DNA of 64,000 nucleotides from Stenotrophomonas sp. NA06056 (GCF_013364355.1 NZ_CP054931.1:3162001-3226000); one strand, 5' to 3'; shown: positions 1 to 8,953, numbered from the stretch's first letter. A program made the numbers and translations. The notes: a model not told the origin generated them from the letters alone.

Positions 1-1
1 G

Positions 2-418
2 TACGTGGTGCTGTACAGCCCGATCCAGATGGCCGCCGACCTGCCCGAGCACTACCTGCAGCACCGCGAGGCGTTCCGCTTCATCGAGGACGTCGCGGTG
101 GACTGGGAACAGAGCCGCGTGCTCGATGGCGAGGTCGGCGACTACGTGACGATCGTGCGCCGCGACCGCAACAGCCGCGACTGGTTCCTCGGCAGCATCA
201 CCGATGAGAATGGCCGCGTGCTGCCGGTGTCGCTGGGCTTCCTGGAACCGGGCGTGCGCTACCGCGCCGAGATCTACCGCGATGGCGATGGAGCGGATTT
301 CCGCAGTGATCCGTTCGCCTTCAAGCGCGAGACCCACGAGGTCAGCAGCACCGATTCACTCACCCTGATGCTGGCCCCGGGCGGTGGGCAAGCGATCCGT
401 TTCACACCGATCCGCTGA
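2..418 (+). CDS. GH97 glycoside hydrolase, C-terminal fragment
   Basis: C-terminal 138 residues of a glycoside hydrolase family 97 enzyme (SusB-like alpha-glucosidase/alpha-galactosidase); the 5' part lies outside the window. The block with SPIQMAADLPEHY, FIEDVAVDW and GDYVTIVRRDR followed by WFLGSITDENGR is the conserved start of the GH97 C-terminal beta domain. The catalytic barrel is not in the window, so substrate and mechanism class cannot be read. Its position upstream of a TonB receptor and a GH13 alpha-glucosidase suggests breakdown of alpha-glucans or maltodextrins in the periplasm. The reading frame is open from base 2 and ends at TGA 416-418. Confidence 0.85.
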   Translation, partial: YVVLYSPIQMAADLPEHYLQHREAFRFIEDVAVDWEQSRVLDGEVGDYVTIVRRDRNSRDWFLGSITDENGRVLPVSLGFLEPGVRYRAEIYRDGDGADFRSDPFAFKRETHEVSSTDSLTLMLAPGGGQAIRFTPIR

Positions 419-448
419 ACTGAACGGTCTTCCGGCCTGCGCGCCGCT

Positions 449-520
449 GTAGCGCCCGAGCCCACGCTCGGGCCGCGGTGCGCAGCACCGGAACGCAACC
501 GAGCATGGGCTCGGCGCTAC
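449..520. repeat. SMAG-type inverted palindrome pair
   Basis: Two facing GTAG-ended palindromes: GTAGCGCCCGAGCCCACG... at the left and ...CATGGGCTCGGCGCTAC at the right. Both can fold singly, and they can pair with each other as one long stem. They sit between the GH97 gene and the TonB receptor promoter. The GTAG terminus and about 25-bp palindrome match the SMAG repeats described from S. maltophilia. Confidence 0.75.
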
Positions 521-563
521 GGAACGATGCACCTGAAAGCGATTACAACCCTGCGAACGCCAT

Positions 564-579
564 TGAATACGTATGCAGG
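564..579 (+). promoter_or_regulatory. Putative LacI-type operator upstream of TonB receptor
   Basis: The 16-mer TGAATACGTATGCAGG occurs here and, on the other strand, upstream of the GH13 alpha-glucosidase at 5559-5574 with all 16 bases identical. Its first 14 bases are a near-perfect palindrome (TGAATAC.GTATGCA, one mismatched pair) centred on CG, which is typical of LacI/GalR-family operators. It lies 122 bp before the receptor ATG. The regulator gene is not in the window. Confidence 0.7.
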
Positions 580-701
580 GTGATTCCCACGAAGAACGCG
601 CTGCCTACCATAGCGGCGACGACAGCGGCCACCGCGTCGCACGTCCTCGACAACATCGGGACGACCACGAATCGCACTACAACATTGCCTGGGAGGGGAA
701 A

Positions 702-3461
702 ATGTTGAACCACAAGCGCAGTGCGCTGAGCATCGCGTTGGCCGTCGTACTGACGCCGTCGCTGGCAGCAGCACAGTCCACGCAGAGCACCGAAACCCCG
801 GCAACCGGCACCGCAGCCACCAACCTGGATACCGTCCAGGTCACCGGCATCCGCCGCGGCATCGAAAGTGCCATCGCGACCAAGCAGGACGCCACCTCGG
901 TGGTCGAAGCGATCTCCGCTGAAGACATCGGCAAGCTGCCTGATGTCAGCATCGCTGAATCGATCTCGCGCCTGCCCGGTCTTGCCGCACAGCGTGTGGC
1001 CGGCCGTGCGCAGGTGATCAGCGTGCGCGGCCTGTCACCGGATTTCGCCACCACCCTGCTCAACGGTCGTGAGGTGGTCAGCACCGGCGACAACCGTGGC
1101 GTCGAGTTCGACCAGTACCCGTCCGAGCTGGTGAACGGCGTGACCGTGTACAAGACCCCGGATGCGGCGCTGGTCGGCCAGGGCCTGTCGGGCACCATCG
1201 ACATGCAGACCGCACGTCCGCTCAGCTTCCCCGACCGTGTCATCGCGGTCAGCGGCCGCTACCAGAAGAGCTCGTTGGGCCGCGCCGCGGACACCGATCC
1301 GTACGGCAACCGCTTCAGCGCCAGCTACATCGACCAGTTCCTGGACAAGACGCTCGGCATCGCCATCGGCTACGCGCACAGCGACATGCCGATCCAGGAA
1401 AACCAGGTCGGCCTGTACGAACCGTGGACCACCGAGCACACCACCAACGGCAACCGCCCCGGCGTTGCCGCTGGCACCTATTTCACCGACGGCATCAAGG
1501 CGTTGCGCCGCACCGGCAACAACAAGCGCGACGGTGTCATGGCCACGATCCAGTTCCGGCCGAACAACAGCTGGACCAGCACCTTCGACGCGTTCCATAC
1601 CGAGGCGGAGCAGATCGACACCGCCAACCAGTTCGAGCTCAACCTCAGCAACTACAACGGCAACTACACCCCGGGCCTGCTGGTCAGCAATCCGCAGGTC
1701 AACGCCAATGGCACCTTCACCGGTGGCACCGCCAGTGGCGTGTACCCGCTGGTGCGCGGCATGTACAACAAGCGCAAGGACAAGATCGATGCGTTCGGCT
1801 GGAACAACGAGTTCACCTTCGGCAGCGTCAAGCTGGTTGCCGACCTGAACTATTCCAAGGCCACCCGTGACGAGCTGAACCTGGAAAACAACCTGCAGCT
1901 GACGCCGATGCCGCAGCTGGATACGGTGGGCGTGCAGTTCCGCCAGGATGGCTTCTCGCAGATCAGTCCGGGCCTGAACTACTCGAACCCGGACGCGCTG
2001 TTCCTGACCAACACCATCTACGGTTCCGGTTACGGCAAGGTGCCGCAGGTGGAAGACCGCCTGAAGGGCGGCAAGCTGGCCGCAACCATCGCCCTGCCCG
2101 AGGCAATGGCCTCGTGGGCACCGGACCTCGATATCGGCGTCAACTATGCCGACCGCCGCAAGGTGAAGACGCAGTCTGAGGGCAACATCCTGCTGGGCGC
2201 ACAGGGCGATGCCAACATCGCATCGGATCTGCAGTACCGCCCGGTCAACCTCGGCTTCGCCGGTCTGGGCACCATCCCGGCCTGGAACGTGCCGGGCGCG
2301 GTCGGTCGCTACATGACCTTCAACCCGGTCGACAACCTGGACTACCTGATTCCCAAGTCGTGGACGGTGCAGGAAAAGATCACCACCGCCTGGGCGCGCC
2401 TGAACATCAACACCGACATCGGTGTGGTCGGCGTGCGCGGCAACATCGGCGTGCAGATGCAGCACACCGACCAGAGCTCGGACTCGCGCTACTGGGACAG
2501 CTCGCAGGCGGCCGGCAACAACATCCAGCCCTATTCCGATGGCCGCAAGTACAACGACTGGCTGCCAAGCTTGAACCTGGCCTTCATGTTCCCGCACGAG
2601 CAGACCCTGCGCTTTGCTGCCGCCAAGCAGGTTGCGCGCCCGCGTGTTGACCAGATGCGCGCCGGCCTGGAGTTCGGCGTGGATACCGCTACCGGCCGCC
2701 CGGGCGGCAGTGGCGGCAATCCGTTGCTGGATCCGTGGCGCGCCACCGCGCTCGACCTGTCCTACGAGAAGTACTTCGGCGAGAAGGCCTACGTGGCCGC
2801 CGCGATCTTCTACAAGGACCTGAAGAGCTACGTCTACACCCAGTCGGTGGACAATTACGACTTCACCGGGCTGCTGGGCAACTATGTGCCGCCGCCGGGC
2901 ATGGTGGTGCCGGTGCTGCCCACCGGTACGTTCTCGACCCCTGAAAACGGCAAGGGCGGCACGCTGAAGGGCCTGGAGCTGACCGCGTCGTTCCCGCTGG
3001 ACATGCTGACCGACAGCCTGCGTGGCTTCGGCGTGCAGGCCAGTGCGACCTTCAACAAGAGCGACATCCAGATCCTCGATCCGGAAAGCGCCTCCAGTGT
3101 GGGCAGCGATCCGATCAGCCTGCCCGGCCTGTCCAAGCGCGTGTACAACTTCACGGCCTATTACGAGCGCAGCGGCTTTGAGGCACGCGTCAGCCAGCGT
3201 CGTCGTTCGGACTTCATCGGTGAAATCGGCAACTTCAACGGCAACCGCACCCTGCGCTACGTGGTGGGCGAGAACGTGACCGATGCGCAGATCAGCTACA
3301 CCTTCAGCGACAGCAGCAGCCTGCGCGGGCTGACCCTGCTGCTGCAGGGAAGCAACCTGACCAACGAGCCGTACCGCACCTACGCCGGCACCAAGGATCG
3401 CCCGCTGGAGTACATCGAGTGGGGCCGCACCTACATGCTGGGCGTGAACTACAAGTTCTAA
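702..3461 (+). CDS. TonB-dependent receptor, Xanthomonas/Caulobacter carbohydrate type
   Basis: Outer-membrane TonB-dependent transporter of 919 residues. An N-terminal signal peptide (MLNHKRSALSIALAVVL...AAAQ) is followed by a plug domain at about residues 45-170: VQVTGIRRGIESAI, then EDIGKLPDVSIAESISRLPG and VRGLSPDFATTLLNGREV. A long beta-barrel ends in aromatic F (NYKF). The plug wording is characteristic of the subfamily (TIGR01782) tied to sugar uptake loci. ATG 702 is chosen because GGGAGGGG precedes it by 6 bases and the signal peptide begins there; an in-frame upstream extension to 573 would cross the operator. GH97 and GH13 neighbours point to maltodextrin or a related oligosaccharide as cargo. 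Confidence 0.93.
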   Translation: MLNHKRSALSIALAVVLTPSLAAAQSTQSTETPATGTAATNLDTVQVTGIRRGIESAIATKQDATSVVEAISAEDIGKLPDVSIAESISRLPGLAAQRVAGRAQVISVRGLSPDFATTLLNGREVVSTGDNRGVEFDQYPSELVNGVTVYKTPDAALVGQGLSGTIDMQTARPLSFPDRVIAVSGRYQKSSLGRAADTDPYGNRFSASYIDQFLDKTLGIAIGYAHSDMPIQENQVGLYEPWTTEHTTNGNRPGVAAGTYFTDGIKALRRTGNNKRDGVMATIQFRPNNSWTSTFDAFHTEAEQIDTANQFELNLSNYNGNYTPGLLVSNPQVNANGTFTGGTASGVYPLVRGMYNKRKDKIDAFGWNNEFTFGSVKLVADLNYSKATRDELNLENNLQLTPMPQLDTVGVQFRQDGFSQISPGLNYSNPDALFLTNTIYGSGYGKVPQVEDRLKGGKLAATIALPEAMASWAPDLDIGVNYADRRKVKTQSEGNILLGAQGDANIASDLQYRPVNLGFAGLGTIPAWNVPGAVGRYMTFNPVDNLDYLIPKSWTVQEKITTAWARLNINTDIGVVGVRGNIGVQMQHTDQSSDSRYWDSSQAAGNNIQPYSDGRKYNDWLPSLNLAFMFPHEQTLRFAAAKQVARPRVDQMRAGLEFGVDTATGRPGGSGGNPLLDPWRATALDLSYEKYFGEKAYVAAAIFYKDLKSYVYTQSVDNYDFTGLLGNYVPPPGMVVPVLPTGTFSTPENGKGGTLKGLELTASFPLDMLTDSLRGFGVQASATFNKSDIQILDPESASSVGSDPISLPGLSKRVYNFTAYYERSGFEARVSQRRRSDFIGEIGNFNGNRTLRYVVGENVTDAQISYTFSDSSSLRGLTLLLQGSNLTNEPYRTYAGTKDRPLEYIEWGRTYMLGVNYKF

Positions 3462-3519
3462 GATCAGGATCAGTAGTGCCAGGCCATGCCTGGCAGCGGC
3501 ATCAATCGACAGGACCGGA

Positions 3520-3550
3520 AACCCGCTGCGCAGGCAGCGGGTTTTCTTTT
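3520..3550 (+). terminator. Rho-independent terminator after TonB receptor
   Basis: Stem AACCCGCTGC / GCAGCGGGTT with loop GCAG, followed by TTCTTTT. It ends the receptor transcript about 60 bp after the stop codon. Confidence 0.85.
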
Positions 3551-3582
3551 GCGCGAGTGTCGGCAGGTGATCGACGAGGCCC

Positions 3583-3769
3583 ATCCACGCATGGCGTGGA
3601 TCTACTGAAAGGGCGCCACGGCCTTCGCACGGTCCGAAGTCAACGGGTGGGCAGGTCCACGCCATGCGTGGATGCCCTCCCACCGACACGCCTCCCCGGT
3701 AAATCCACGCCATGCGTGGATGCCCTCCCACCGACGCGCCTCTCCGGTAGATCCACGCCATGCGTGGAT
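3583..3769. repeat. SMAG array, one inverted and three direct copies (48-bp period)
   Basis: First copy (ATCCACGCATGGCGTGGATCTAC, 3583-3605) is in the opposite orientation to the next three, whose TCCACGCCATGCGTGGAT cores begin at 3656, 3704 and 3752. The last three repeat with an exact 48-bp period including the spacer (CCCTCCCACCGAC.CGCCT). The array lies between the convergent receptor and alpha-glucosidase genes, between their two terminators. Confidence 0.85.
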
Positions 3770-3793
3770 GCTCTGCGCCGCAACCGCGCCCAC

Positions 3794-3825
3794 AAAAAAG
3801 GGACGGGGCGCTTCGGCCCCGTCCC
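3794..3825 (-). terminator. Rho-independent terminator of alpha-glucosidase
   Basis: Read on the minus strand, stem GGGACGGGG / CCCCGTCCC is followed by TTTTTT. It begins about 28 bp after the TGA of the GH13 gene. Confidence 0.85.
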
Positions 3826-3852
3826 CGCAAGTACCGCCACCGGAGAAATCGG

Positions 3853-5466
3853 TCAGCTGCGTCGTGCGCAATACACCGCGCGCGGTGGCAGCTGGAGTTC
3901 ATTGCCTTGCACCGTCCCCGCATCCGGGCCCGGCACGGCCACCTGCTGCCAGGTGCCCGCCGGCAGCGGATGGGTCACCGCCTCGGCAGACAGGTTGAAG
4001 GCCAGCAGGAGAGTTTCATCTGCAAGCATACGCTCGAACAGCAGCACTGGCTCGGTACTGTCCAGGAATCGAATGTCACCGTGCAGCAGGACCGGCTGGG
4101 TACGGCGCCAGGCCAGGAAGCCACGGAAGGCCGACAGCACCGAATCAGGGTCCTGCGCCTGCACCGCCACGGCCGCAGCCTGGTGCTCGGCCGGGATCGG
4201 CAGCCACGGCTGGCCGGTGGTGAAGCCGGCCAGCGGCGCGTCGATCCACGGCAGCGGCGTGCGGCAGCCGTCGCGGCCCTTGAAGTTCGGCCAGAAGGTG
4301 ATGCCATACGGGTCCTGCAGCGCCTCGAACGGCACCTCGGCCTCGGCCAGTCCCAGCTCCTCGCCCTGGTACAGGCAGACCGAACCGCGCAGTGAGCACA
4401 GCAGCGCGACCAGCATCCGCGCCAGGCGCGGGTCAGCCGGATGCCCGCCCCAGCGGCTGACCGCCCGCTCCACATCGTGGTTGGACACGGCCCAGCACGG
4501 CCAGCCCTGGGTCATCGCCGCTTCCAGGCGTGAAACGGTGTCGCGGATGTAGGCCGCGCTGTAGTCGTTGACCAGCAGCTCGAAGCTGTAGCCCATGTGC
4601 AGGCGGCCGTCCTGGGTGTATTCGGCGGTGGTCGCCAGCGAATCCTCCGAGGAGATCTCGCCCAGGCTCACCGCCCCCGGGTACTCGTCCAGCAGCGCGC
4701 GCAACTGCTCCAGGAACGGCAGGTTTTCCGGCTGCGTGTTGTTGTAGTAGTGGTACTGGTAGGCGTACGGGTTGTCCGCGCTGAAGCCGCGACCCACCCG
4801 CTTGTCGGCCGGCTTGGGCGGGTTGTCGCGCAGCTGCGCGTCATGGAAGCAGAAGTTGATCGCATCCAGGCGGAAGCCATCCACGCCCCGGTCCAGCCAG
4901 AAGCGGACGTTGTCCAGGGTCGCCTGCTGCACCTCAGGGTGGTGGAAATTCAGGTCCGGCTGGTCGACCAGGAAGTTGTGCAGGTAGTACTGCTCGCGGC
5001 GCGGTTCCCACTGCCAGGCACCGCCGCCGAACAGCGACAGCCAGTTGTTGGGCGGGGTGCCGTCCTCGCGCGGGTCCACCCACACATACCAGTCCGCCTT
5101 CGGGTTGCTGCGGTCCTGCCGGCTCTCGCGGAACCAGGCATGCTCGATCGAGGTATGGCTGAGCACCTGGTCGATCATCACCTTCAGGCCCAGGCCGTGG
5201 GCCTTGGCCAGCAGCCGGTCGAAGTCGTCCAGGCTGCCGAACAGCGGATCGACATCGCGGTAATCGGCGATGTCATAGCCGAAGTCGGCCATCGGCGACC
5301 GGAAGAACGGCGAGATCCAGATCGCATCCACGCCCAGCGCGGCGATATGGTCCAGGCGCTGGATGATGCCCGGCAGGTCGCCTACCCCGTCGCCGTTGGC
5401 GTCGAGGAAACTGCGCGGGTAGATCTGGTAGATGACGGCTCCGCGCCACCATGGATAGTGCGACAT
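3853..5466 (-). CDS. Alpha-glucosidase, GH13 family
   Basis: 537-residue cytoplasmic-type enzyme of the GH13 alpha-amylase superfamily, hydrolysing alpha-1,4 (maltodextrin) and perhaps sucrose or alpha-1,6 linkages. Conserved regions appear in order: YQIYPRSFLDANGDGVGDL (residues 13-31), MIDQVLSHTS (region I), GFRLDAINF with the nucleophile Asp (region II), LGEISSEDS with the acid/base Glu, and AVSNHDVERA (region IV). No signal peptide is seen. ATG 5466 is preceded by GGAGGGGGG at good spacing; an in-frame extension to 5565 has no such site and would run through the shared operator. It is convergent with the receptor gene and most likely acts on sugars after GH97 cleavage and import. Confidence 0.93.
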   Translation of the reverse strand: MSHYPWWRGAVIYQIYPRSFLDANGDGVGDLPGIIQRLDHIAALGVDAIWISPFFRSPMADFGYDIADYRDVDPLFGSLDDFDRLLAKAHGLGLKVMIDQVLSHTSIEHAWFRESRQDRSNPKADWYVWVDPREDGTPPNNWLSLFGGGAWQWEPRREQYYLHNFLVDQPDLNFHHPEVQQATLDNVRFWLDRGVDGFRLDAINFCFHDAQLRDNPPKPADKRVGRGFSADNPYAYQYHYYNNTQPENLPFLEQLRALLDEYPGAVSLGEISSEDSLATTAEYTQDGRLHMGYSFELLVNDYSAAYIRDTVSRLEAAMTQGWPCWAVSNHDVERAVSRWGGHPADPRLARMLVALLCSLRGSVCLYQGEELGLAEAEVPFEALQDPYGITFWPNFKGRDGCRTPLPWIDAPLAGFTTGQPWLPIPAEHQAAAVAVQAQDPDSVLSAFRGFLAWRRTQPVLLHGDIRFLDSTEPVLLFERMLADETLLLAFNLSAEAVTHPLPAGTWQQVAVPGPDAGTVQGNELQLPPRAVYCARRS

Positions 5467-5558
5467 CGACAGCCCCCCTCCGGGCATGCGGGACCCGCTG
5501 CAAGCGGGCTGAAAACCAAGTCCCGCAAGCTTAGCGGGGGCCCGCGACGATGGCGCCG

Positions 5559-5574
5559 CCTGCATACGTATTCA
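5559..5574 (-). promoter_or_regulatory. Putative LacI-type operator upstream of alpha-glucosidase
   Basis: On the minus strand this reads TGAATACGTATGCAGG, identical to the site at 564-579. It is 92 bp upstream of the alpha-glucosidase ATG. The sharing implies one regulator controls enzyme and transporter together. Confidence 0.7.
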
Positions 5575-5648
5575 CGCCAGACGCCACGGTCGGTCGCGTG
5601 CGGCGCAGGCCTGGGACCCGGTTTCCTCCCCAATTCACAGGCAACGCC

Positions 5649-5654
5649 TATAAT
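5649..5654 (+). promoter_or_regulatory. Consensus -10 box upstream of ispB
   Basis: A perfect TATAAT lies 27 bp before the ispB ATG. No good -35 hexamer is present at 16-18 bp, so promoter strength may depend on other contacts. Confidence 0.5.
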
Positions 5655-5681
5655 CAGGGATGAGCCTGAAAGCCTGATCGC

Positions 5682-6680
5682 ATGACCATCACTGAAGACA
5701 CCCGTCCCGCCCTGGGCCTGTCCCAGATCCAGTCGCTTGCCGCAGCCGACATGGCTGCCGTCGATGCCCTGATCCGCCGCCGGCTGTCCTCGGATGTGGT
5801 GCTGATCAACCAGATCGCCGACCACATCATTTCCGCGGGTGGCAAACGCCTGCGGCCGATGCTGGTGATGCTGGCCGGCCATGCCGTCGGCGGCGCCGGC
5901 CCCGAGCACCACCAGCTGGCCGCGATCATCGAGTTCATCCACACCTCCACCCTGCTGCACGACGACGTGGTGGACGAATCCAGCCTGCGGCGCGGCCGCA
6001 GCACCGCCAATGCCCTGTGGGGCAACGCGCCCAGCGTGCTTGTGGGCGACTTCCTGTACTCGCGCAGCTTCCAGCTGATGGTCGAGCTGGACCGGATGTC
6101 GGTGATGCAGATCCTGGCTGACACCACCAACCGCATCGCCGAAGGCGAGGTGCTGCAGTTGCTGCACGTGCATAACCCGGACACCGACGAAGCCGCCTAC
6201 CTGCGCGTGATCGAGCGCAAGACCGCGGTGCTGTTCGCCGCCGGTACCCGCCTGGGCGCGCTGGCCAGCGGCGTCGATGAAGCCACCCAGCAGGCCCTGT
6301 ACGACTACGGCATGCACCTGGGCTACGCCTTCCAGATCGCCGATGACGTGCTGGATTACTCGGCCAACGCCGACGAGCTGGGCAAGAACCTCGGCGACGA
6401 CCTGGCCGAGGGCAAGGCCACGCTTCCGCTGATCCACGCGATGGCGCATTCGGATGAGGCCACCCGCCAGCGCCTGCGCGCGATCGTGCAGAACGGCGAC
6501 GCCTCGGCGATGCCTGAAGTACTGGCCGCGATCCACGCCACGGGTGGCCTGGAATACAGCCGCCGCCGCGCCGAGGAATATGCCGAAGCCGCCGAGCGCG
6601 CGCTCGACGGCCTGGCCGACAACGATGCCGTCGCCGCCCTGCGCGGCCTGGCCCGCTACGCGGTGCAACGCTCGCATTGA
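5682..6680 (+). CDS. ispB: Octaprenyl/polyprenyl diphosphate synthase
   Basis: 332-residue trans-isoprenyl diphosphate synthase that elongates farnesyl-PP with isopentenyl-PP to make the ubiquinone side chain. It has GGKRLRP near residue 52, the first aspartate-rich motif DDVVD at residues 94-98 followed by the RRGRSTAN signature, and the second motif DDVLD at 221-225. Length matches the family (about 320-335). ATG 5682 is 27 bp after a TATAAT. The gene appears monocistronic, divergent from the alpha-glucosidase and convergent with the dienelactone-hydrolase-like gene. Confidence 0.93.
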   Translation: MTITEDTRPALGLSQIQSLAAADMAAVDALIRRRLSSDVVLINQIADHIISAGGKRLRPMLVMLAGHAVGGAGPEHHQLAAIIEFIHTSTLLHDDVVDESSLRRGRSTANALWGNAPSVLVGDFLYSRSFQLMVELDRMSVMQILADTTNRIAEGEVLQLLHVHNPDTDEAAYLRVIERKTAVLFAAGTRLGALASGVDEATQQALYDYGMHLGYAFQIADDVLDYSANADELGKNLGDDLAEGKATLPLIHAMAHSDEATRQRLRAIVQNGDASAMPEVLAAIHATGGLEYSRRRAEEYAEAAERALDGLADNDAVAALRGLARYAVQRSH

Positions 6681-6685
6681 TGGGG

Positions 6686-6786
6686 AGGTGTGCCGACCAA
6701 CGGTCGGCATCCACCAAACCAGCATTCCGGTGCGTGCCGACCGTTGGTCGGCACGCCTTTCGCAGCCGAGCATGGCTCGGCTCTAC
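6686..6786. repeat. Cluster of three palindromic SMAG-like repeats
   Basis: Three palindromes in tandem: GTGCCGACCAACGGTCGGCAT, GTGCCGACCGTTGGTCGGCAC and AGCCGAGCATGGCTCGGCTCTAC. The first two can also pair with each other. The terminal CTAC of the third supplies, on the minus strand, the TAG stop codon of the downstream-facing hydrolase gene. Confidence 0.75.
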
Positions 6787-7568
6787 ATGAAGCGCTCCTC
6801 GAAGAACTCATCCAGCGCCTTCCAGGCACGCTTGGCGGCCCGCTCGTTGTACTGGCAGCCCGGCGGGCTGTTGGCATCACGCTCGGCAAAGCAGTGCACC
6901 GCACCGCTGTAATTGGTGAACTCCCAGTCCACCTTGGCCGCATCCATTTCCTTCTGGAAGCTGCCGATATCCTCGGCGGTCACGCTCTTGTCGTCGGCGC
7001 CGTTCAGCACCAGCACCGAAGGATGGCTGCCGCCGGCCTGTGCCGGCAAGGGCGACCCAAGCCCGCCATGCAGGCTGACCACCCCCGCCAGCGGCGCGCC
7101 GGCGCGGGCCAGTTCCAGCACCGTGGTGCCACCGAAGCAGAAGCCCACCGCGCCGATCCGGCTGGCGTCCAGCGGTGCCTTGCCCGCCTGTGCCTTCAAC
7201 ACGTTGACCGCTTCTAGCGCCCGCGCCCGCAGCAGCGGGCGGTCGTTGCGCAGCTTGGTCGCCACCGGCCCGGCCTCGGCATCGGTCTTCGGTCGCACGC
7301 CCTTGCCGTACACATCGGCCACCAGCACCACGTAGTCATCGCCGGCCAGCTGCTTGGCCTTCTCGATGGCCGATTCGTTCACGCCCTTCCAGTTCGGCAC
7401 CATCACCAGGCCAGGGCGCTTGTCATCGTCGCCATCGTCATAGACCAGCACACCACTGAAGGTCGTGCCCTGGTGCTTCCACTCCACCGGCTGGGTCTTC
7501 ATCGCCGCCCACGCTGGCATCGCCGCCAGTCCCAGTACCATCGCCACGCCGCAACGCCAACGGTTCAT
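6783..7568 (-). CDS. Dienelactone hydrolase family protein, exported
   Basis: 261-residue alpha/beta-hydrolase. An N-terminal signal peptide (MNRWRCGVAMVLGLAAMPAWA) is followed by the DLH fold with nucleophile Cys144 in GFCFGG, an Asp in LNGADD and a His in GAVHCF, which gives the Cys-Asp-His triad of dienelactone hydrolases. The probable location is the periplasm; the substrate is unknown, since family members cleave lactones or act as general esterases. Start at 7568 is chosen for the signal peptide and GGAG about 9 bases upstream; the frame stays open further upstream without a better site. The TAG stop is formed by the end of a SMAG repeat. Confidence 0.85.
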   Translation of the reverse strand: MNRWRCGVAMVLGLAAMPAWAAMKTQPVEWKHQGTTFSGVLVYDDGDDDKRPGLVMVPNWKGVNESAIEKAKQLAGDDYVVLVADVYGKGVRPKTDAEAGPVATKLRNDRPLLRARALEAVNVLKAQAGKAPLDASRIGAVGFCFGGTTVLELARAGAPLAGVVSLHGGLGSPLPAQAGGSHPSVLVLNGADDKSVTAEDIGSFQKEMDAAKVDWEFTNYSGAVHCFAERDANSPPGCQYNERAAKRAWKALDEFFEERFM

Positions 7569-7717
7569 GCGCCTGCTCCATCGAGAGGGAACCCGAAGTG
7601 TACGTGTCTGGTGTGAAGCAGAAGCAGGAACCGCGGTAATCACTTCAGCCCCGCAGAAACAGGCCGATAGATTCTGTCCAGCCATGCACCTCTTCCCCAA
7701 CAAGGATGTCCTGCTTA

Positions 7718-8953
7718 GTGAAAACCCTGTATCCCGCTGCGCTTTTCTCGCTTTCCCTGCTGCTCCCGGCCGCCCAGCTGACAGCCAGTCCCCTTGACGA
7801 GACCTTCACCGCGTTCAGCCGCTGCGACGCCAGCTTCTTCTCCAGCCTGCACCAGCACGCAGATGCGTGGGCCACGCACGCAACGTTGGGCGGCACGGGG
7901 GCCATCAACTGGATCGAGAGCAGCGATCGCTCCGATGCCACGAACGAAGTCCAGCTCCGCGGCGGACCACGCATTGCCGGCCTGCCGGTCACCGCCTATT
8001 TCGACAACGCCTCGGACCTGGGCGTTCTGGGGCGCTATGTGGCCTGGGGATTCACCTTCGACGCGCCACTGGATGCGGTGGTCAAGCAGCTGTCTCCATT
8101 GATCGAACACGCCGACCGCCTGCAGGGCGATCGTGGAATGCAGGTCCGCAGCGAAGTCCGCGCAGCTGATCAGTGGTTGCCCACTTCCAATCGCGGCGGC
8201 ATCGCCGCCGGACGCATGCTTCTGGAACGCGTGCTGCTGCTGGAATTCAGCGAAGGCAGGACCCGGGTGGGATGTTCGCTGCAGGGCGCGGTGGATGCGG
8301 ACGTCATGGCACTGCTGCGCCCCGACGTGCCGCCCGCAGATCGCCCCTTGCCGCAGGCGGCAGGGCGGCGGCTGGAAGATGTCCCCGTCCTCAAGGCGGT
8401 TGCTGATGGCGTGGATCAACCATTGCTGGCACCCCGGTTCACATCGCTGACCTACCGCTACCGGCCCAAGGGAAAGCCGCCCTCGACTACGCCGACAACG
8501 ATCACCATGGTGGCCGACAACGGGCTGTTGAAGATTACAGAGGACTACACCTCGTTCACCATGCATCGGCTGTCAAAGGCCAATCTTTTCCAGCTGGCAT
8601 CAATGCGCGACGCTGGGATGACCCTGCAGACCCGCTCGCTGAAGCAGGATCTTCCAGCAGCGTGGACACCCGGCAAGCGGTTCCGCGCAGAGACGACGAT
8701 GGTCTTCTATCCGGAACGTGGCACTTCAAAGCCACTCACCACCGAGCTGTCCTGCGTGATCGGAGAGCGCTTCCCGGCGGCCGATATATCAGTCTCGCTT
8801 TCTGGCGAAGCAATCCGGCTGGAGTGCAAGGTCGATGGTGATCGCAGTGTTCGTGCCTTCATCGAGGACCTCGGCATTGCGATCCTCCTGGAGTCGCATG
8901 GCAAGTACAGCTCATCGCTCTACGACATCATCGATTTGCAGGTGGTACGCTGA
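7718..8953 (+). CDS. Exported hypothetical protein
   Basis: About 411 residues, no family recognised. The N-terminus KTLYPAALFSLSLLLPAAQLTA is a clear Sec signal peptide; the rest is soluble with few cysteines. GTG 7718 is preferred because AAGGA lies 11 bases upstream; the in-frame ATG at 7706 sits directly against that same AAGGA, leaving no room for a ribosome site. It is divergent from the dienelactone-hydrolase gene. The C-terminal half holds TELSCVIGERFPAADIS and AIRLECKVDGDRSVRAF, which look like extracytoplasmic beta-rich repeats. A periplasmic location is inferred, function unknown. Confidence 0.75.
   Translation: MKTLYPAALFSLSLLLPAAQLTASPLDETFTAFSRCDASFFSSLHQHADAWATHATLGGTGAINWIESSDRSDATNEVQLRGGPRIAGLPVTAYFDNASDLGVLGRYVAWGFTFDAPLDAVVKQLSPLIEHADRLQGDRGMQVRSEVRAADQWLPTSNRGGIAAGRMLLERVLLLEFSEGRTRVGCSLQGAVDADVMALLRPDVPPADRPLPQAAGRRLEDVPVLKAVADGVDQPLLAPRFTSLTYRYRPKGKPPSTTPTTITMVADNGLLKITEDYTSFTMHRLSKANLFQLASMRDAGMTLQTRSLKQDLPAAWTPGKRFRAETTMVFYPERGTSKPLTTELSCVIGERFPAADISVSLSGEAIRLECKVDGDRSVRAFIEDLGIAILLESHGKYSSSLYDIIDLQVVR

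Noticed and set aside
3602..3871. Short frames coding repeated WRG/HAW peptides
   Set aside because: They arise from translating the SMAG repeat array; no ribosome site, and they lie between terminators.
1035..3923. 962-codon open frame on the minus strand across the TonB receptor gene
   Set aside because: Antisense shadow of a GC-rich gene; its translation is Val/Ala/Arg-rich low-complexity sequence with no domain, while the plus strand encodes a complete TonB receptor.
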